Assembly: GCA_020632755.1 (NCBI GenBank)
Contig: JACKEY010000005.1
Coordinates: 682,001 to 746,000, forward strand
Origin: Alphaproteobacteria bacterium
Lineage (GTDB): Bacteria > Myxococcota_A > UBA796 > UBA2385
Reading direction: 5' to 3'
DNA length: 64,000 nt
Shown here: positions 7,893 through 17,267 of the stretch, one piece after another
Layout: each line of letters opens with the position of its first letter
How positions within the stretch are numbered: the stretch's first letter is position 1
The notes under the pieces: model-generated
Seen by the model: only the letters and a program-made list of their open reading frames with translations
The model's database searches: none
Told to the model about the DNA's origin: nothing
Translations under genes and position numbers: made by a program

Positions 7893-10800
7893 ATGGTCCG
7901 CTTCTTCGTGCGGAATGCGCCCACGGTCCTGTTGCTCGTCGTGTCGATCTTCGCCTTCGGCATGATCAGCTACCGGGACCTGCCCCGCGAGAGCTTCCCC
8001 GACGTCGAGATCCCCGTGGTGCTCGTCAGCACCGTCTACGTGGGCGTGTCCCCCGAAGACGTCGAGACGCTCATCACCTTCCCGATCGAGAACGAGCTCG
8101 CGGGTGTCGCCGATCTCAAGAAGATGAGCAGCACCTCGGCCGAGGGTGTGTCGATCATCTCGCTGGAGTTCGAGCCCGAGGTCGACATCGAGGACGCGCT
8201 CCAGAAGGTGCGCGACCGGGTGAACCGGGCCAAGTCCGAGCTGCCCGAGGACGCCGAGGAGCCCGCGGTCCGCGAGGTGTCCTTCAGCGACGTGCCGATC
8301 ATGATCGTCACCATCGCGGGCGATCGGGACGAGGAGGATCTGAAGCACCTGGCCGAGGACCTGGAGGACGACCTGTCCCGCGTGCCCGGCGTGCTCGACG
8401 TGAAGGTGAGCGGCGGCATGGAGCGGCAGATCCGCGTCCAGGTCGACCCGGTCCGGCTCGCGTCCTACGGCCTGGGCCTGTCCGACGTGACCAACGCCAT
8501 CGGCAACGAGAACGTCAACATCCCCGGCGGCGACGTCAACGCCGACGGCAGCACGCTGCTGCTGCGGGTCCCCGGCGAGTTCGACACCGCCCGGGACATC
8601 GAGAACGTGGCGATCAAGCGCACGGGCGACCGGCCGGTGTTCATCCGCGACGTGGCCCGCGTCATCGACGGCTACGCCGACCGCTCGACCTATGCGCGGA
8701 TGAACGGCCAGCCGTCGATCAGCATCGGCATCACCAAGCGCACCGGCGAGAACATCCTGGAGATCGCCGACGCCGTGAAGGCGGTCACCGCCGAGCACGC
8801 CGAGACCTGGCCGGGCGGGGTCGAGTACCGGGTGCTCGGCGACCAGTCCGAGAACATCGAGCGCATGGTCAGCGAGCTCGAGAACAACATCCTGACGGCC
8901 CTCATCCTGGTCGTCGCGGTGCTGATCTTCGCCCTCGGCGCGCGGACCAGCCTGTTCGTGGCCCTGGCGATCCCGCTGTCCATGCTGATGAGCTTCGCCG
9001 CCCTGCAGCTGTTCGGCATGACGCTCAACATGGTCGTGCTGTTCAGCCTGATCCTGGCGCTCGGCATGCTCGTCGACAACGGCATCGTCATCGTCGAGAA
9101 CATCTACCGGCACATGGAGCAGGGCAAGAGCATCGTCCAGGCCAGCATCGACGGCACGCAGGAGGTCGGCGTGGCCGTCGCGGCGTCCACGGCGACGACC
9201 GTGGCCGCGTTCTTCCCGCTGGTGTTCTGGACCGGGATCATGGGCCAGTTCATGGGCTTCCTGCCCAAGACCATCATCATCGTGCTGGTGAGCTCGCTGG
9301 TGGTGGCCGTGGCCATCCTGCCGGTCGCCACCGCCTTCCTGATGAAGAGCAAGCCGGCCGGCAACTTCAGCGAGGAGGACGACCTCACCGTGCCCGAGGT
9401 GTCGGGCGTGATGGGGCTCTACAAGCGGGTCCTCGAGATCTCCATCGACTGGCGGTACATGAGCGCCGCGGCCGGCGTGCTGACGCTGGTCGTCACCTTC
9501 GTGGCCTACGGCTTCCTGAACCACGGCACGGAGTTCTTCGCGAACACCGAGCCCGAGCGTGCGACCATCTCCGTTCGCGCGCCGGACGGCACCGAGCTCG
9601 AGGCGACCGACCGTATCGTGCGCCGCATCGAAGCGGTGCTGGCCCAGGAAGAGAACGTCGAGACCTACGTCGCCGAGGTCGGTGTGTCCGGCGGCGGCAG
9701 CCCCCTCGAGGGTGCCCAGGCCGCCAGCAACCAGGCGCGCATCACCGTCGACTTCCCGCCGCACCCCAACAACGCCGAAGAAGGCGACCCGCCGCGGGTC
9801 GAGAAGACCTTCCGCACCATCGACCGCATCCGCGCCGCCGTGGCCCAGATCCCCGGCGCCGAGATCGTGGTCGAGCAGGAGCGCATGGGCCCGCCGGTCG
9901 GCAAGCCGATCAGCGTCGAGGTCACGGGCGACGACTTCCACCAGGTCGGCGCCGCCGCCGCCGATCTCCGCCGCATCCTGGCGGGCGTCCCCGGCGTGAC
10001 GGACCTGCAGGACGACTACCGGGTCGGGCGGCCCGAGATGCGCCTGCGCATCGACCGCGGCGCGGCCAAGCGGGTCGGCGCCAGCACGGTCCAGGTCGCC
10101 AACGACGTGCGCACCGCCGTCGCCGGGGCCACGGCCAGCACGCTGCGCGACGGCACCGACGAGTACGACATCCTGGTCGAGGTGGACCCCCGCTACAAGA
10201 GCGACCTGCAGAGCGTCCTGGCCCTGCGGGTGGCCGGCCGCGAGGACACCTCGCCCAAGACCTTCGCGATCCCGCTGTCCGCGGTCGCCAGCTACGAGCT
10301 GGCCGGCGGCAGCGGCTCGATCCGCCACGTCGACCAGCAGCTGGTCGTCACCATCGGCGGCGACGTCGTGCCCGGCTTCAACGAGAACGCCGTGCGCCAG
10401 GCCGTCGTCGATCGGCTGGCCCAGGTCGAGAAGGGCGGCGAGCTGGCCGACGGCGTGTCCACCCGGCTGGGCGGCGCCAACGACGAACAGGTCGAAGCCC
10501 AGGCCTTCCTGGGGCGGGCCTTCCTGATCGCGGTGGCGCTCATCGCGGTGGTGCTGGTCACCCAGTTCAACCGCTACAGCACCATGTTCATCATCATGTT
10601 CACCGTCGTGCTGTCGCTCGTCGGCGTGCTGTGGGGGCTCATCCTGACCGGCACCCCCTTCGGCATCATGATGACGGGCCTGGGGGTGATCTCGCTCGCC
10701 GGCGTCGTGGTCAACAACGCCATCGTGCTCATCGACTACATCAACCAGCTGCGGGACCGGGGCATGAACCGCCACGACGCGGTGGTGAAGGCCGGCATCA

Positions 10801-12413
10801 CGCGGTTCCGTCCCGTCATGCTGACCGCCATCACGACCGTGCTCGGGCTGATCCCGATGGCGGTGGGCCTGACCTTCGACTTCGGCCGCATGAAGCTGCT
10901 CATCGGCGGCCCCAGCGCCGAGTGGTGGGGCCCGATGGCGATCGCCGTCATCTTCGGCCTGACCTTCGCCACCGTGCTGACCCTGGTCATGGTCCCGACC
11001 TTCTACAGCATCCGCGAGGACTTCGGCGACTGGTGGCAGCGCCTGCGCGGCAAGACCGCCACGGCGACCGGTGACGACGTCACCAAGGTCGTGGCGACCC
11101 CCGCCAAGGTCCTGCTGGCCGGCGTGCTGCTGGCCGGAGCCGGGGCGAGCGCCCAGGCGGCGCCGGTGTCCCTCGACCAGGCCTACGCCGCGGCCGAGGG
11201 CGAGAACATCGACCTGGCCATGCTCTCCGAGCAGACCACCCAGGCCGAGACCGTGCGGGGCCTGGCCTGGGCCGGGCTGTCCCCCAAGCTGTCGACCCAG
11301 CTGGCCTACACCATCAACCAACGCGAGATCGCCTTCGACTTCGCCGAGATGATCCCCCCCGAGTTCGCGGACTTCATCGACGCCGACAGCCTGGGGGACC
11401 CCACCCTGATCCAGGCCAAGCACGCGTGGTCCGGCAACATCAGCGTCGTCATGCCGCTGTTCAGCGCGCGTGCGCTGCCCGGGATCAAGGGCGCCTACCA
11501 GTCCGTCGACGCGGCGCGACAGGAAGAAGCCGCCGGCCGCCAGCAGGTCCGCGCCGGCGTGGCCCGGGTGTTCTACGGCCTCGCCGTCGCCCGCCAGGGG
11601 CAGGCGCTGGCCGACGCTGCGGTCCAGACCGCCGAGTCCCACCTGCAGCTCGCCGAGCGTCAGGCCGCAGCAGGCCTGGCCCCCGAGCGCGCCGTCATCC
11701 AGGCCCGCCTGGCGCTGTCGCAGGCGAAGCGCGAGGCGACCAGCGCCACCGGCCAGGTCGTCGCCGCCCAGGAAGCGTTCCACCAGGCGACCGGCCTGCC
11801 GCGGGACGCCGAGCCGGTGCTGCCCGACGGGGCCCTGACCGTGCCGACGAACGAAGACGAGGCCATCGACCTCGCGATGGGCGGCCGCCCCGACCTGCGC
11901 GCCGCGGACACCCGCATCCAGGTGGCGCGCCAGTACAAGGCCGCCAAGGCGCTCGAGTGGGTGCCGACCATCGACGGCCGGTTCACCCAGGCCTACTCGG
12001 AGAACACGGGCTTCTCGGGCGAGAAGTGGAACTGGATGCTGGTGTTCGAGGCGAACTGGCTGATCTGGGACGGCGGCGCGCGCATGGCCCAGCACAAGCA
12101 GGAAGCCAGCAAGGCCCGCCTGGCAGAGCTCTCGGCTCGCCGGGCCCGCCTGCAGGCCGAGGAACAGGTGCGCACCGCGTGGCAGCAGCTGCAGCAGGCA
12201 GACCGTGCGCTCGCCGCAGTGCAGGAAGAGGTCGCCCTGGCGCGCGAGAACCTGCGGCTCGCCGAGCGTGGCTTCGAGGCCGGCACCACGACCTGGCTCG
12301 AGGTCGGCGACGCCCAGCTCGGCATGCAGCAGGCCGAGCTCGCTTCGCTTCGCGAGCGCATGAATCGCGATCTGGCCGCGGTGCAGCTGCGCGTGGCCGT
12401 CGGCGACTACTGA
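7893..12413 (+). CDS. RND efflux pump fused in frame to a TolC-like outer-membrane channel
   Basis: One uninterrupted 1506-codon frame. Residues ~1-1060 are a full RND pump: a TM1 region, two large periplasmic loops and 12 expected TM segments. GMLVDNGIVIVENI in TM4 has one Asp plus Asn where AcrB has two Asp. GVVVNNAIVLIDYI in TM10 has Asn at the AcrB Lys940 position. Residues ~1067-1506 are a complete outer-membrane efflux protein with two repeated halves of coiled-coil helices (AVIQARLALSQAK, WLEVGDAQLGMQQAEL). The junction reads like a Sec signal peptide (ATPAKVLLAGVLLAGAGASA) and follows an in-frame GTG at 11091. So either a true fusion crosses the membrane once more, or internal initiation yields a separate TolC-like protein. 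There is no stop between the two. ATG 7893 has GGAG upstream. The substrate is unknown. Confidence 0.88.
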   Translation: MVRFFVRNAPTVLLLVVSIFAFGMISYRDLPRESFPDVEIPVVLVSTVYVGVSPEDVETLITFPIENELAGVADLKKMSSTSAEGVSIISLEFEPEVDIEDALQKVRDRVNRAKSELPEDAEEPAVREVSFSDVPIMIVTIAGDRDEEDLKHLAEDLEDDLSRVPGVLDVKVSGGMERQIRVQVDPVRLASYGLGLSDVTNAIGNENVNIPGGDVNADGSTLLLRVPGEFDTARDIENVAIKRTGDRPVFIRDVARVIDGYADRSTYARMNGQPSISIGITKRTGENILEIADAVKAVTAEHAETWPGGVEYRVLGDQSENIERMVSELENNILTALILVVAVLIFALGARTSLFVALAIPLSMLMSFAALQLFGMTLNMVVLFSLILALGMLVDNGIVIVENIYRHMEQGKSIVQASIDGTQEVGVAVAASTATTVAAFFPLVFWTGIMGQFMGFLPKTIIIVLVSSLVVAVAILPVATAFLMKSKPAGNFSEEDDLTVPEVSGVMGLYKRVLEISIDWRYMSAAAGVLTLVVTFVAYGFLNHGTEFFANTEPERATISVRAPDGTELEATDRIVRRIEAVLAQEENVETYVAEVGVSGGGSPLEGAQAASNQARITVDFPPHPNNAEEGDPPRVEKTFRTIDRIRAAVAQIPGAEIVVEQERMGPPVGKPISVEVTGDDFHQVGAAAADLRRILAGVPGVTDLQDDYRVGRPEMRLRIDRGAAKRVGASTVQVANDVRTAVAGATASTLRDGTDEYDILVEVDPRYKSDLQSVLALRVAGREDTSPKTFAIPLSAVASYELAGGSGSIRHVDQQLVVTIGGDVVPGFNENAVRQAVVDRLAQVEKGGELADGVSTRLGGANDEQVEAQAFLGRAFLIAVALIAVVLVTQFNRYSTMFIIMFTVVLSLVGVLWGLILTGTPFGIMMTGLGVISLAGVVVNNAIVLIDYINQLRDRGMNRHDAVVKAGITRFRPVMLTAITTVLGLIPMAVGLTFDFGRMKLLIGGPSAEWWGPMAIAVIFGLTFATVLTLVMVPTFYSIREDFGDWWQRLRGKTATATGDDVTKVVATPAKVLLAGVLLAGAGASAQAAPVSLDQAYAAAEGENIDLAMLSEQTTQAETVRGLAWAGLSPKLSTQLAYTINQREIAFDFAEMIPPEFADFIDADSLGDPTLIQAKHAWSGNISVVMPLFSARALPGIKGAYQSVDAARQEEAAGRQQVRAGVARVFYGLAVARQGQALADAAVQTAESHLQLAERQAAAGLAPERAVIQARLALSQAKREATSATGQVVAAQEAFHQATGLPRDAEPVLPDGALTVPTNEDEAIDLAMGGRPDLRAADTRIQVARQYKAAKALEWVPTIDGRFTQAYSENTGFSGEKWNWMLVFEANWLIWDGGARMAQHKQEASKARLAELSARRARLQAEEQVRTAWQQLQQADRALAAVQEEVALARENLRLAERGFEAGTTTWLEVGDAQLGMQQAELASLRERMNRDLAAVQLRVAVGDY

Positions 12414-12494
12414 GCCGGTGGAGCCCGGCGCGACACAATCCGTGGCTTGTGAGCCGGCCCCCTGACCGGTAGGCTCTCGCCCTCTGGAGGACGG

Positions 12495-12725
12495 ATGAGC
12501 CTGCCCGGCAAGCTGCTGAAGGGACTCGGCAAGCGCGCCATGACCAAGGCCATGGATCGCGTGGGCGGTCGGCTGGTCTCGCGCATCGCCGACACCTCGG
12601 CCGACGCGCCGAGCTCCTTCACGAAGCCCAAGCGCGACGTGTACCGGCACATGCAGGACGGCAAGCTCGCCGAGCCCCCCGTCGCCGGACACGATCACGA
12701 CCACGACCACGATCACGAAGACTAG
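12495..12725 (+). CDS. Small protein with basic amphipathic N-terminus and His/Asp-repeat tail
   Basis: 76 residues, not a family I recognise. ATG 12495 has a strong GGAGG site 5-6 bases upstream, which supports it being real. The first ~35 residues are basic and helical (KLLKGLGKRAMTKAMDRVGG). The C-terminus is a run of alternating His and Asp (HDHDHDHDHED), a sequence type that binds divalent metal ions in other proteins. It lies 9 bases before the next start and 82 bases after the efflux gene, so it may be co-transcribed. A metal-binding role, possibly tied to a metal-exporting RND system, is only an inference. Confidence 0.6.
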   Translation: MSLPGKLLKGLGKRAMTKAMDRVGGRLVSRIADTSADAPSSFTKPKRDVYRHMQDGKLAEPPVAGHDHDHDHDHED

Positions 12726-12733
12726 GCGGCCAC

Positions 12734-13861
12734 GTGGCTGAGCAGCGCCGCGAGCCCGCCGGCTTCCAGGTCTGGGTCCGCCGGGTGTCCCCGGACACCG
12801 ACGAGTGTTCGCTGCGCTTCCGCACCAGCAGCGGCAAGGGAGTCCTGCGGGTGTCCCGGCCGGGGGTGCTGATCGTCCCGCCGGCCCGCACCACGGGCTT
12901 CGAGGATCACCTCAACCCGGCCCAGGTGCGGGCCAGCGAATTCCTGCACATCACTGCCCGCGGCCGCGAGAGCTTCCGCATGCTGGCGCTGACCGACGGC
13001 ATGCTCGATCGCCTGGAGCCCGAGGTCTGGACCGAGCTCGTGCGCTCGGCGGAAGACCCGATGCAGCTCACCCTCGACGGTGCCGGCCCCGTGCTGAAGA
13101 TGGGCGGCCGCTCCGCCAACGACAGCCTCGTCCTGCCGGAGGACGGCGACGTGACCCAGGTCGAGGGCTTCGTCGTGCCGTCCGAGCTGGCCGCGTCGGT
13201 GGAGTTCTCGACCCCGGTCGGGCTGACCGACGTCCCCGATCCGGGCCGGGCCCTGCCCTCCCCCCGCGCTCCGATGGTGCAGGAAGACGTCAGCGACATC
13301 ATCGACGTCGTCACCGGCGCGGTGCTGATGGAGGGCGAGGTCTTCGACGAGGTGATCGAGGCCGATCCCGACACGGCGGCATCCGGCACCTACGACAGCT
13401 TCCAGCTCATGGCCGAGCCCGACGGCGACACGGCCGACAGCTTCCTGGACGACGACCCCTCCGCGCTGCGCACGATGCTCGCCACGCCGAGCGACCTGGA
13501 GCGACTGCGCGCGGCCGGCCCCGGCGAGCAGCCGCCGATCGGCGGTGGTCGGGACCCGGGCGCCCACGACTCGCTCAACGAGCCGCTCGCAGCGCTCTCG
13601 GCCGAGATCTCCAGCGAGCCGCCCACCGAGCCGCCGGACCCGCCCACCGAGCCCCCCCTGGCGCCGACGATCCGCCTCGCCCAGGCGCCGGCGCCGGCTC
13701 CTGCGGTCGACGCGATCCCCGCGCACCCGCCGATCGACGGGCCGGAGCGGACCCTGGTGCGCATGCTGCGGGCCCAGCTGCACGCCCGGCGGCTCGAGGT
13801 CTACGACCTCAAGGAGCGCATCCGCCAGCTCGAGGCGGAGCTCGCGAACCGCCGGAGCTGA
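12734..13861 (+). CDS. Uncharacterised protein with acidic disordered middle and C-terminal coiled coil
   Basis: 375 residues from GTG 12734. The N-terminal ~140 residues look folded (beta-rich, with FLHITARGRESFRMLALTDG). From ~145 to 325 the chain is acidic and Pro/Ser/Thr-rich, as in a disordered linker, including PPTEPPDPPTEPP. The last ~40 residues are strongly helical with heptad spacing (TLVRMLRAQLHARRLEVYDL...RQLEAELA), a likely coiled-coil oligomerisation tail. There is no signal peptide or TM segment, so it is probably cytoplasmic. The N-domain might be a PilZ-like or other small beta domain, but no diagnostic motif is visible. Confidence 0.65.
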   Translation: MAEQRREPAGFQVWVRRVSPDTDECSLRFRTSSGKGVLRVSRPGVLIVPPARTTGFEDHLNPAQVRASEFLHITARGRESFRMLALTDGMLDRLEPEVWTELVRSAEDPMQLTLDGAGPVLKMGGRSANDSLVLPEDGDVTQVEGFVVPSELAASVEFSTPVGLTDVPDPGRALPSPRAPMVQEDVSDIIDVVTGAVLMEGEVFDEVIEADPDTAASGTYDSFQLMAEPDGDTADSFLDDDPSALRTMLATPSDLERLRAAGPGEQPPIGGGRDPGAHDSLNEPLAALSAEISSEPPTEPPDPPTEPPLAPTIRLAQAPAPAPAVDAIPAHPPIDGPERTLVRMLRAQLHARRLEVYDLKERIRQLEAELANRRS

Positions 13862-13943
13862 CCGGCGTGGACGCCGGGTGGGTGCGACCGGCGTTCCCAG
13901 CGCGCTCGGGCGCAGGCCGATAGGCGAACCGCCCGGAGGTTCC

Positions 13944-15476
13944 ATGCGCATGATCTGGCTGTTGCTGCTCTGCTTCGTCTGGGGCACGGCACCCGCCCAC
14001 GCCCAGGTCGAGCTGTGCGGCAACCCGCAGAGCGCCACGGCCAGCCTGCTCGACTACCTGCAGCCGAACCGCTGGGAGCCCGCCAAGGCCGCCGCCTGCC
14101 TGGACGTGCCCCCCGAACGCGAGGGCGAGCGCAAGCGCCTGGCCATCAAGCTCAAGAAGGTGCTGGACGCCAAGGGCCTGTACGTCCCGACCAGCGAGCT
14201 CCCCCACGATCCCGACCACGTCGACGAGGTCGGGCGTGAGCGGCTGCAGCCCCTGGCGACCCTGCCCGAGGTCTACCTGGTCAAGAAGGACGGCCGCTGG
14301 CTGTACAGCCGCGAGACGGTCGGGCTGATCGACGGCATGTACGCGGGCACCTTCTCGGGCATCAGCCAGGCCTTCCAGGATCACCTGCCCGAGGTGTTCT
14401 TCCGCCGCTACGCCAGCGTCGAGCTCTGGCAGATCCTGTACTTCCTGCTGCTGGTCGGCCTGTCCTTCCTGTCCGGCCGCATCGCGCAGCGGCTGCTCTC
14501 CGACCAGTTCCTGCGCCTGGCGCGGCGGTTCGGCGTCGACGGTCCGGCCGCGCTGCTGGAGCGGACCCGCGATCCCCTCACGTGGCTGGCCACGGGCGCC
14601 GTGTTCCTGTGGGGCATCCCCGACCTGCAGCTGTCGGTCCGCCAGAGCCAGTTCCTGCTGCTCATCGCCCGGGTCATCACCGCCGGCGCCTTCGTGCTGG
14701 TGGCCGTCCGCATCGTCGACATCGGCGCCGACCTGTGGGCCCGCAAGGCCGCCGCCACCGCGAGCAAGGTCGACGACCAGGTCGTGCCCCTGGTCCGCCG
14801 CGCGGTCAAGGTCGTCATCGCCAGCGTCGCCGCCCTGGTCGTCATCGAGAACATGGGCATCGACGTCGCCGGCCTGGTCGCCGGGCTCGGCATCGGCGGC
14901 CTGGCCTTCGCCCTCGCGGCCAAGGACACGCTGGAGAACGTCTTCGGCAGCATCACCATCTTCCTGGACCGCCCCTTCCAGGTCGGCGACTGGGTCGTCA
15001 TCGACGGCAACGTCGAGGGCGTGGTCGAGGAGGTCGGCTTCCGCACCACCCGGATCCGCACCTTCTACAACTCGGTCCTGTCCGTCCCCAACGGCAAGGT
15101 CGCCATGGCCCGCATCGACAACATGGGCCTGCGCCGGTACCGCCGCCTGAAGACGACCATCGGCGTGACCTACGACACACCACGGGAGACCCTGGACACC
15201 TTCGTCGACCGCATCCGCACCCTGTTCCGCGAGGACCCGGCCGTCTGGAACGGCACCCTCGAGGTGCACTTCCACAGCTTCGGGCCGAGCAGCCTGGACA
15301 TCCTGATCTACAGCTTCCTCGACGTGCCGAATTGGACCGAGGAGCTGAAGCAACGGCACCGGCTGTTCAGCGGCATCATGGGCATCGCCGAGGAGCTCGG
15401 CGTGAGCTTCGCCTTCCCCAGCCAGAGCGTGTACGTCGAGAGCATGCCGGAGGCGTTTCGGCAGGGAGAGGGTTGA
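13944..15476 (+). CDS. MscS-family mechanosensitive channel with periplasmic N-terminal domain
   Basis: 510 residues from ATG 13944, chosen for the GGAGG site just upstream and the immediate signal peptide (MIWLLLLCFVWGTAPAHA). Residues ~22-155 form a charged extracytoplasmic domain. Several TM helices follow. The MscS pore helix and beta domain begin near residue 309 (LGIGGLAFALAAKDTLENVF), then DRPFQVGDWVVIDGNVEGVVEEVGFRTTRIR, the family hallmark. At 510 residues it is longer than E. coli MscS (286), like the MscM/YnaI-type channels. Expected role: release of solutes on hypo-osmotic shock. Confidence 0.92.
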   Translation: MRMIWLLLLCFVWGTAPAHAQVELCGNPQSATASLLDYLQPNRWEPAKAAACLDVPPEREGERKRLAIKLKKVLDAKGLYVPTSELPHDPDHVDEVGRERLQPLATLPEVYLVKKDGRWLYSRETVGLIDGMYAGTFSGISQAFQDHLPEVFFRRYASVELWQILYFLLLVGLSFLSGRIAQRLLSDQFLRLARRFGVDGPAALLERTRDPLTWLATGAVFLWGIPDLQLSVRQSQFLLLIARVITAGAFVLVAVRIVDIGADLWARKAAATASKVDDQVVPLVRRAVKVVIASVAALVVIENMGIDVAGLVAGLGIGGLAFALAAKDTLENVFGSITIFLDRPFQVGDWVVIDGNVEGVVEEVGFRTTRIRTFYNSVLSVPNGKVAMARIDNMGLRRYRRLKTTIGVTYDTPRETLDTFVDRIRTLFREDPAVWNGTLEVHFHSFGPSSLDILIYSFLDVPNWTEELKQRHRLFSGIMGIAEELGVSFAFPSQSVYVESMPEAFRQGEG

Positions 15477-15510
15477 GGAGACCGCCCTCGACCCGCCATC
15501 GACGCGATCG

Positions 15511-15636
15511 CACCGTCCCCTGCGGCGACCTCCGGGGCTGATGGCGGAGATGCCTCCGGCGGGACGTCGCTCGGTCGCCTGCGGCTCCCTCCGAATGTCC
15601 CGCCTGCGGCACCATCCGCCCGCCCCTGCGGTCGCC
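15511..15636. repeat. Left arm of a long inverted repeat
   Basis: Bases 15529-15636 (108 nt) are the reverse complement of 15803-15910 with about five mismatches. The match continues weakly outward to 15511-15520, pairing with 15920-15929. No gene covers it. The arm lies 34 bp after the mscS stop codon. Confidence 0.85.
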
Positions 15637-15802
15637 TCGGGGACTGCACCTTCGTGAGGGTGGTGGGACGCTGGTTCTCCACCCCTACCCAACGCCCCGC
15701 CACCGCCGCCATCGTGTCCCCCTCCTGGGGAGGGGGCCGGGCCAGCCCGGGGGAGGGCGCCCCACCACCGAGGGTCGCCCGCCCCCCACGCCATCCCCCG
15801 AC

Positions 15803-15929
15803 GGCGGCCGCAGGGGCGGGCGGATGGTGGCGGAGGCGGGACATTCGGAGGGAGCCGCAGGCGACCGAGCGACGTCCCGCCGGAGCCACCTCCGCCATCA
15901 GCCCCGGAGGCAGCCGTTCGGGGACGGTG
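15803..15929. repeat. Right arm of the long inverted repeat
   Basis: Pairs with the left arm as described there. If transcribed, the two arms would fold into a ~108-bp duplex closed by a ~166-nt loop. No transposase-like frame or flanking target duplication is visible. Confidence 0.85.
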
Positions 15930-16067
15930 GTGTCATGGAGGGGCCGAGCCGGTGCTTAGGCCCGGAGCAGGCCGGCGGGGGCGACGGTCCGCCCGTTGCG
16001 GCGTGTCGGACGAGCTGGCCCGGTCCGCCGAGCCGCCGCCCTGGCCATGATCAGCCTGCGCCACCTC

Positions 16068-17267
16068 CTAATCGCGCTTCGCCCCCTCCCCCGGATCGAG
16101 ATCCAGCTGCCGCCCCTTCCACGAAGCCGTCCCCCGAATCGTCCGCACCGCGCTGTGCACCAGCAGCACCTGCAGCATCGCCACGCCCAGCGGCTGCGTC
16201 ACGGCGTACCGCCAGTCCAGCCCATAGGCCCGGTCCAGGTAGATCCGCACCACCACCAGGATGAAGGTCAGCGCCCCGCCCCAGGCCAGGAACTCCGGGC
16301 CGACGAGGCCGACCAGGCCGGCGAGCAGCAGCAGGACGGGCAGCACGTTGTGGGCGAACAGGAACAGCTCGAGGCCGATCAGCACGCCCCAGGACCGACG
16401 GATGCCGGTGAACAGGTTCTTGGTCCAGCCCTCCCACAGCGCGCCCAGGCTGTCGTACATGCGGCAGGTGAACAGCTCGCGCATCATGAACAGTCGGTAC
16501 TCGAAGCCGCCGCCGAGCGTCGCGACCGCCATGCCGACATCGTCGACGACGGCCTGCCTGACGGCTTCGTGGCCGCCCAGCGCTTCGTAGCAGTCGCGGC
16601 GGAACAGCAGGAACTGCCCGTTGGCGAGGGGCCGCTCGGGGCGCTTCTCGGGGTCGTTGAGCACGTCGAGGTCGTTGCCGGACATGATGAGTCCCGCGAC
16701 GACGGGCTGCATCACCTTCTCCCAGAAGCTGTGGACCTCGAGGTGGCCGAGCCCCGAGACCAGCCCGGCGTCGTGGGTGATGGCCGCCGCCATCGCCGCC
16801 CCCGCTGCCCGCGGGAACAGCTCCACGTCGGCGTCGATGAACAGGATCCAGTCGCCAGTGGCGGCCCGGGCCGCCCGCTGGCAGGCCCAGGGCTTGCCCA
16901 GCCAACCCGACGGCAGGGGCGCGTCCCCGCCGGTGAGCACCGTCAGGCGCTCGGGGAACTCGGCCGAGAGCCGCGCCAGCACCTCGCTCGTGCCGTCGGT
17001 GCTGCCGTCGTCCAGCACGACCACCTGGACCTGCGGCAGGTCCTGGGCGACCGCGCCGCGCACGCAGCGCTCGATGTTGGCGACCTCGTCGCGGGCCGGC
17101 ACGACGATGGACAGCGACGGGGCGGCGTCGGGCACCGGGCTGTCGGGACCCAGGCGCCACGCCGCTTCCTTGCGCTTGCGCGCGACTCCCAGCGCGGTCA
17201 GCAGCCAGAACAGTCCGATGAGCGCGAGCCCGACGCGCGCGCCCCACAGCAGCACCAGCTCCATCAT
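16068..17267 (-). CDS. Membrane-bound GT2-family glycosyltransferase
   Basis: 399 residues. An N-terminal TM helix precedes the GT-A domain, which has SIVVPARDE, the nucleotide-sugar site VVLDDGSTDGT, GWLGKPWACQ, the DxD motif FIDADVEL, and an acceptor-side VDDVGMA. Three to four C-terminal TM helices follow. The GWxGKxWA motif and topology recall HpnB- and CrtQ-type enzymes that glycosylate lipids such as hopanoids or carotenoids. The start codon overlaps the stop of the upstream GH3-like gene by 4 bp (ATGA, 17264-17267), so the two proteins are translationally coupled and probably act in one pathway. The acceptor is unknown. Confidence 0.85.
   Translation of the reverse strand: MMELVLLWGARVGLALIGLFWLLTALGVARKRKEAAWRLGPDSPVPDAAPSLSIVVPARDEVANIERCVRGAVAQDLPQVQVVVLDDGSTDGTSEVLARLSAEFPERLTVLTGGDAPLPSGWLGKPWACQRAARAATGDWILFIDADVELFPRAAGAAMAAAITHDAGLVSGLGHLEVHSFWEKVMQPVVAGLIMSGNDLDVLNDPEKRPERPLANGQFLLFRRDCYEALGGHEAVRQAVVDDVGMAVATLGGGFEYRLFMMRELFTCRMYDSLGALWEGWTKNLFTGIRRSWGVLIGLELFLFAHNVLPVLLLLAGLVGLVGPEFLAWGGALTFILVVVRIYLDRAYGLDWRYAVTQPLGVAMLQVLLVHSAVRTIRGTASWKGRQLDLDPGEGAKRD

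Larger units (their letters stand above)
15477..16067. other. Gene-free region holding the long inverted repeat
   Basis: This 591-bp stretch between mscS and the convergent GT2 gene has no plausible gene. It consists of the two ~110-nt inverted arms, a ~166-bp spacer (15637-15802, with internal GGGGAGGGGG/CCCCCTCC-type complementarity), and ~140 bp without recognisable features. Short open frames here translate the same Arg-rich peptide (RRRDIRREPQATERRPAG) from both arms in opposite directions. That is expected of a repeat, not of real proteins. Confidence 0.8.

Noticed and set aside
7740..12716. A 1658-codon open frame on the minus strand opposite the RND-TolC gene
   Set aside because: It mirrors the plus-strand codons of a clearly homologous gene; its translation is His/Asp/Gly/Arg-rich low complexity. 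It is a by-product of high GC third positions.
15654..15959. 101-codon plus-strand frame in the inverted repeat region
   Set aside because: The same Arg-rich peptide arises from the opposite arm on the other strand, no ribosome site precedes it and there is no codon signature of a gene.
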